Positions 15,708-17,333 of a stretch of 17,333 nt of DNA are shown piece by piece. A program made the position numbers and the translations under genes. This DNA comes from Actinomycetota bacterium (GTDB lineage Bacteria; Actinomycetota; Humimicrobiia; Humimicrobiales; Humimicrobiaceae). The notes beneath the pieces were generated by a model that made no database searches, was not told the origin of the DNA, and was given only the letters and a program-made list of their open reading frames with translations. How positions within the stretch are numbered: the first letter of the stretch is position 1; each line of letters starts with the position of its first letter. Location of the stretch: assembly GCA_028697935.1 (NCBI GenBank), contig JAQVEM010000010.1:4366-21698 (forward strand), in the 5' to 3' direction.

Positions 15708-16106
15708 TCAGCCTTTAATTAATTTTAAAAAAATTTTACGGTTTCCCGGTCCGTCAAATTCACAGAAATATATACCCTGCCATGTTCCCAGAACAGGTTT
15801 GCCCCCGTCAATAATTATATTTACGGATTGCCCTACAAGTATCGATTTTATATGTGAGTCAGAATTTCCCTCAAGATGAGAGTAATTTTCATCTACAGGA
15901 ATTAAACTGCTTAATTTTGAATTAATATCCATTTTTACAGTAGGATCCGCATTTTCATTTACAGTAATTCCGGCTGTTGTATGGGGGACAAATAAACAAC
16001 AAATGCCATTTTTTATATTATTTCTGGTAATAATATCTTCTATATCTTCAGTAATGTCAACCATTTCAATTCTTCTGGAGGTTTTAATAATAAGGCTTTC
16101 AAACAT
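15708..16106 (-). CDS. YjbQ/UPF0047 family protein
   Basis: A 132-residue protein of the widespread YjbQ (UPF0047) family, a small trimeric beta-rich protein. Family signatures are clear: FVPHTTAGITVNENADP (39-55) with H42, HLEGNSDSHIK (77-87) with H77 and H85, and GTWQGIYFCEFDGPGNRKI (107-125). The conserved histidines are thought to form a metal-binding pocket. Weak thiamin-phosphate synthase activity has been reported for E. coli YjbQ, but the physiological role is unclear, so I give no gene function. AAAAGGGGA on the minus strand (16112-16120) provides a ribosome binding site that supports the start. It lies upstream of rarA on the same strand, and may share its transcript, and is divergent from the PfkB kinase. 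Confidence 0.93.
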   Translation of the reverse strand: MFESLIIKTSRRIEMVDITEDIEDIITRNNIKNGICCLFVPHTTAGITVNENADPTVKMDINSKLSSLIPVDENYSHLEGNSDSHIKSILVGQSVNIIIDGGKPVLGTWQGIYFCEFDGPGNRKIFLKLIKG

Positions 16107-16375
16107 GGTCTTCCCCTTTTTATATATGGATTTTTAATTAGCAATTATTAAGATTATAATGAAAAAAGCATTTTTTATAAAGTTTCAACTTTTTAAAAAA
16201 ATGCAGTTTTTTAAAGATTAAATTAAGATATTATTACCTGATAGAGATTGACATAATTTTTATAATTCTATTAAATGTTATTAGATATTATTAGAAGAAA
16301 GCTTGTTTAAGATAATTTTTATTTATTCAATCATTATAATTAATAAAAATATAACTGGATAGCGGTAATTATCTT
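16107..16375. other. Divergent intergenic region between yjbQ and the PfkB kinase
   Basis: This is 269 bp of AT-rich DNA with no ORF. On the minus strand a TATAAT (16158 to 16153) could serve yjbQ, but no -35 fits at normal spacing (a TTGAAA lies 24 bases upstream). On the plus strand TTGACA lies at 16248-16253 (see the kinase promoter). Confidence 0.5.
16248..16276 (+). promoter_or_regulatory. Putative promoter of the PfkB kinase
   Basis: A perfect -35 TTGACA (16248-16253) stands 17 bases before TTAAAT (16271-16276), a four-of-six -10 match. This predicts a leader of about 95 nt before the ATG at 16376. Confidence 0.4.
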
Positions 16376-17333
16376 ATGTATCCCAAAAAATATAAAGTAA
16401 CCGGAATTGGCAATGCTATAGTAGATATTCTGGCAGATGTTGAAGATGATTTTCTAAAAGAACATAATCTTACCAAAGGTACAATGAAAATAGTTAATGA
16501 ATCTGATATAGAAAAATTGTGTTCATGTATTAAAACATTAAAAAAGGTATCCGGTGGCTCTGCCGCAAATACAATAGCGGCATTATCATCTTTAGGTAAT
16601 CCTGTAGCTTTTATAGGAAAGGTAGGAGATGATGAGCATGGCAGACTTTTTGAAGAAGATTTAAAAAATATTGGAGTTGAATACTGTGTTGCAAAAACTG
16701 ACAGTACTCGCTCTGGACCGACTGCATGTTGTATTATTCTTATTACTCCTGATGCACAGAGGACCATGAATACTTTTCCAGGTATATCAAGTTTTTTAAG
16801 TCCCGGGAATATTGATGAGTATGTTATATCGCAATCTGAAATTATATACCTCGAAGGTTATCTACTGGATAGTAAAGAAGCTAAAAAAGCATTTGAAAAG
16901 GCAATAAAAATAACATTAGAATCCGGAGGGAAGGTTTCTCTCAGTCTTTCAGATTCTTTTTGTGTGAAACGTCACCGGAATGAATTGCTGGATCTTGTAA
17001 AAAATAATGTAGATATTCTTTTTGCAAACGAGGAAGAAATTAAATCGTTATTCAAAGTTAAAAATCTTGATACAGCACTTAATAATTGTACCGTATTAAA
17101 AAATACATGTATTATTACAAGGGCCGGGGAAGGGTCAATTGTTATATCAAATGGAAAGGTTAATATAATTCCTCCGGAAAAAAATATCAGGGTAATTGAT
17201 ACCACCGGAGCAGGTGATCTATATGCAGCTGGATTTCTTCACGGGTATGTAAGGGGGATGAATCCTGAAATGTGTGGAAGAATAGGTAGCATAATTGCAG
17301 CTGAAATAATCAGTCAACACGGTGCGCGTCTTG
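16376..17333 (+). CDS. PfkB-family kinase, adenosine-kinase-like (3' end cut by window)
   Basis: 319 codons are visible with no stop; the C-terminal SQHGARL suggests only some 10 or so residues are missing. It is a ribokinase/PfkB-fold kinase that transfers ATP phosphate to a sugar or nucleoside hydroxyl. The N-terminal VTGIGNAIVDILADVEDDFLKEHNL resembles the adenosine-kinase-like subgroup (COG0524). PfkB signature 1 is GGSAANT (60-66) with IGKVGDDEHG (80-89). Signature 2 is DTTGAGDLYAAGF (275-287), where D281 is the catalytic base and GAG forms the anion hole. FANEEEI (216-222) is the usual ribokinase-family NxxE region. The substrate could be adenosine, another nucleoside or a sugar such as fructose; subgroup membership is an inference. 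The ATG is the first after an in-frame TAA at 16352, and there is no strong Shine-Dalgarno. Confidence 0.9.
   Translation, partial: MYPKKYKVTGIGNAIVDILADVEDDFLKEHNLTKGTMKIVNESDIEKLCSCIKTLKKVSGGSAANTIAALSSLGNPVAFIGKVGDDEHGRLFEEDLKNIGVEYCVAKTDSTRSGPTACCIILITPDAQRTMNTFPGISSFLSPGNIDEYVISQSEIIYLEGYLLDSKEAKKAFEKAIKITLESGGKVSLSLSDSFCVKRHRNELLDLVKNNVDILFANEEEIKSLFKVKNLDTALNNCTVLKNTCIITRAGEGSIVISNGKVNIIPPEKNIRVIDTTGAGDLYAAGFLHGYVRGMNPEMCGRIGSIIAAEIISQHGARL

Noticed and set aside
16369..16767. Minus-strand ORF of 132 codons
   Set aside because: It is antisense to the PfkB kinase, whose GGSAANT motif and reading frame are unambiguous on the plus strand.

Overview
The window is AT-rich bacterial chromosome (roughly one third G+C by eye) with ordinary housekeeping and metabolic gene content. 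Three things suggest an anaerobic fermenter: a full-length pyruvate:ferredoxin oxidoreductase, an iron-dependent alcohol/aldehyde dehydrogenase, and no respiratory genes in view. The large SRP RNA with an Alu domain, followed directly by dnaX, ybaB/ebfC and recR, repeats the scr-dnaX-yaaK-recR order known from Bacillus and Clostridia. The source is therefore probably a Firmicutes-type anaerobe (Halanaerobiales-like, for example) or a neighbouring deep lineage such as Atribacterota. The sequence alone does not settle which.

Layout. 1-399: tRNA-Ser(CGA) and AT-rich flanks. 400-2712: an SPL-type radical SAM protein and a YqhD/BdhA-like alcohol dehydrogenase, the latter closed by a strong terminator. 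2818-4003 (minus): an Fsr-like MFS transporter broken by two single-base deletions. 4004-4340: a gene-free stretch with a 20-bp direct repeat and the SRP RNA promoter. 4341-7739: SRP RNA, dnaX, ybaB/ebfC, recR (protein targeting, clamp loading and recombinational repair). 8071-11595: PFOR (nifJ). 11742-14170: lysC and asd, the first two steps of the aspartate pathway leading to diaminopimelate/lysine, threonine and methionine. 14214-15560 (minus): rarA/mgsA, a replication-associated AAA+ ATPase, convergent with asd. 15708-16106 (minus): a YjbQ-family protein. 16376-end: a PfkB/adenosine-kinase-like sugar or nucleoside kinase, cut by the window edge just before its stop.

I see no mobile element, CRISPR-Cas locus, toxin-antitoxin pair or defence system, and no clearly new multi-gene system. 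The points worth a second look are small: the decayed transporter, an A7 slippery run in dnaX placed to give a gamma-like short product, a nine-codon upstream ORF overlapping the lysC start, a 20-bp direct repeat upstream of the SRP RNA, a near-repeat shared by the regions upstream of the tRNA gene and nifJ, and a 17-bp tandem duplication that creates the start of the radical SAM gene.
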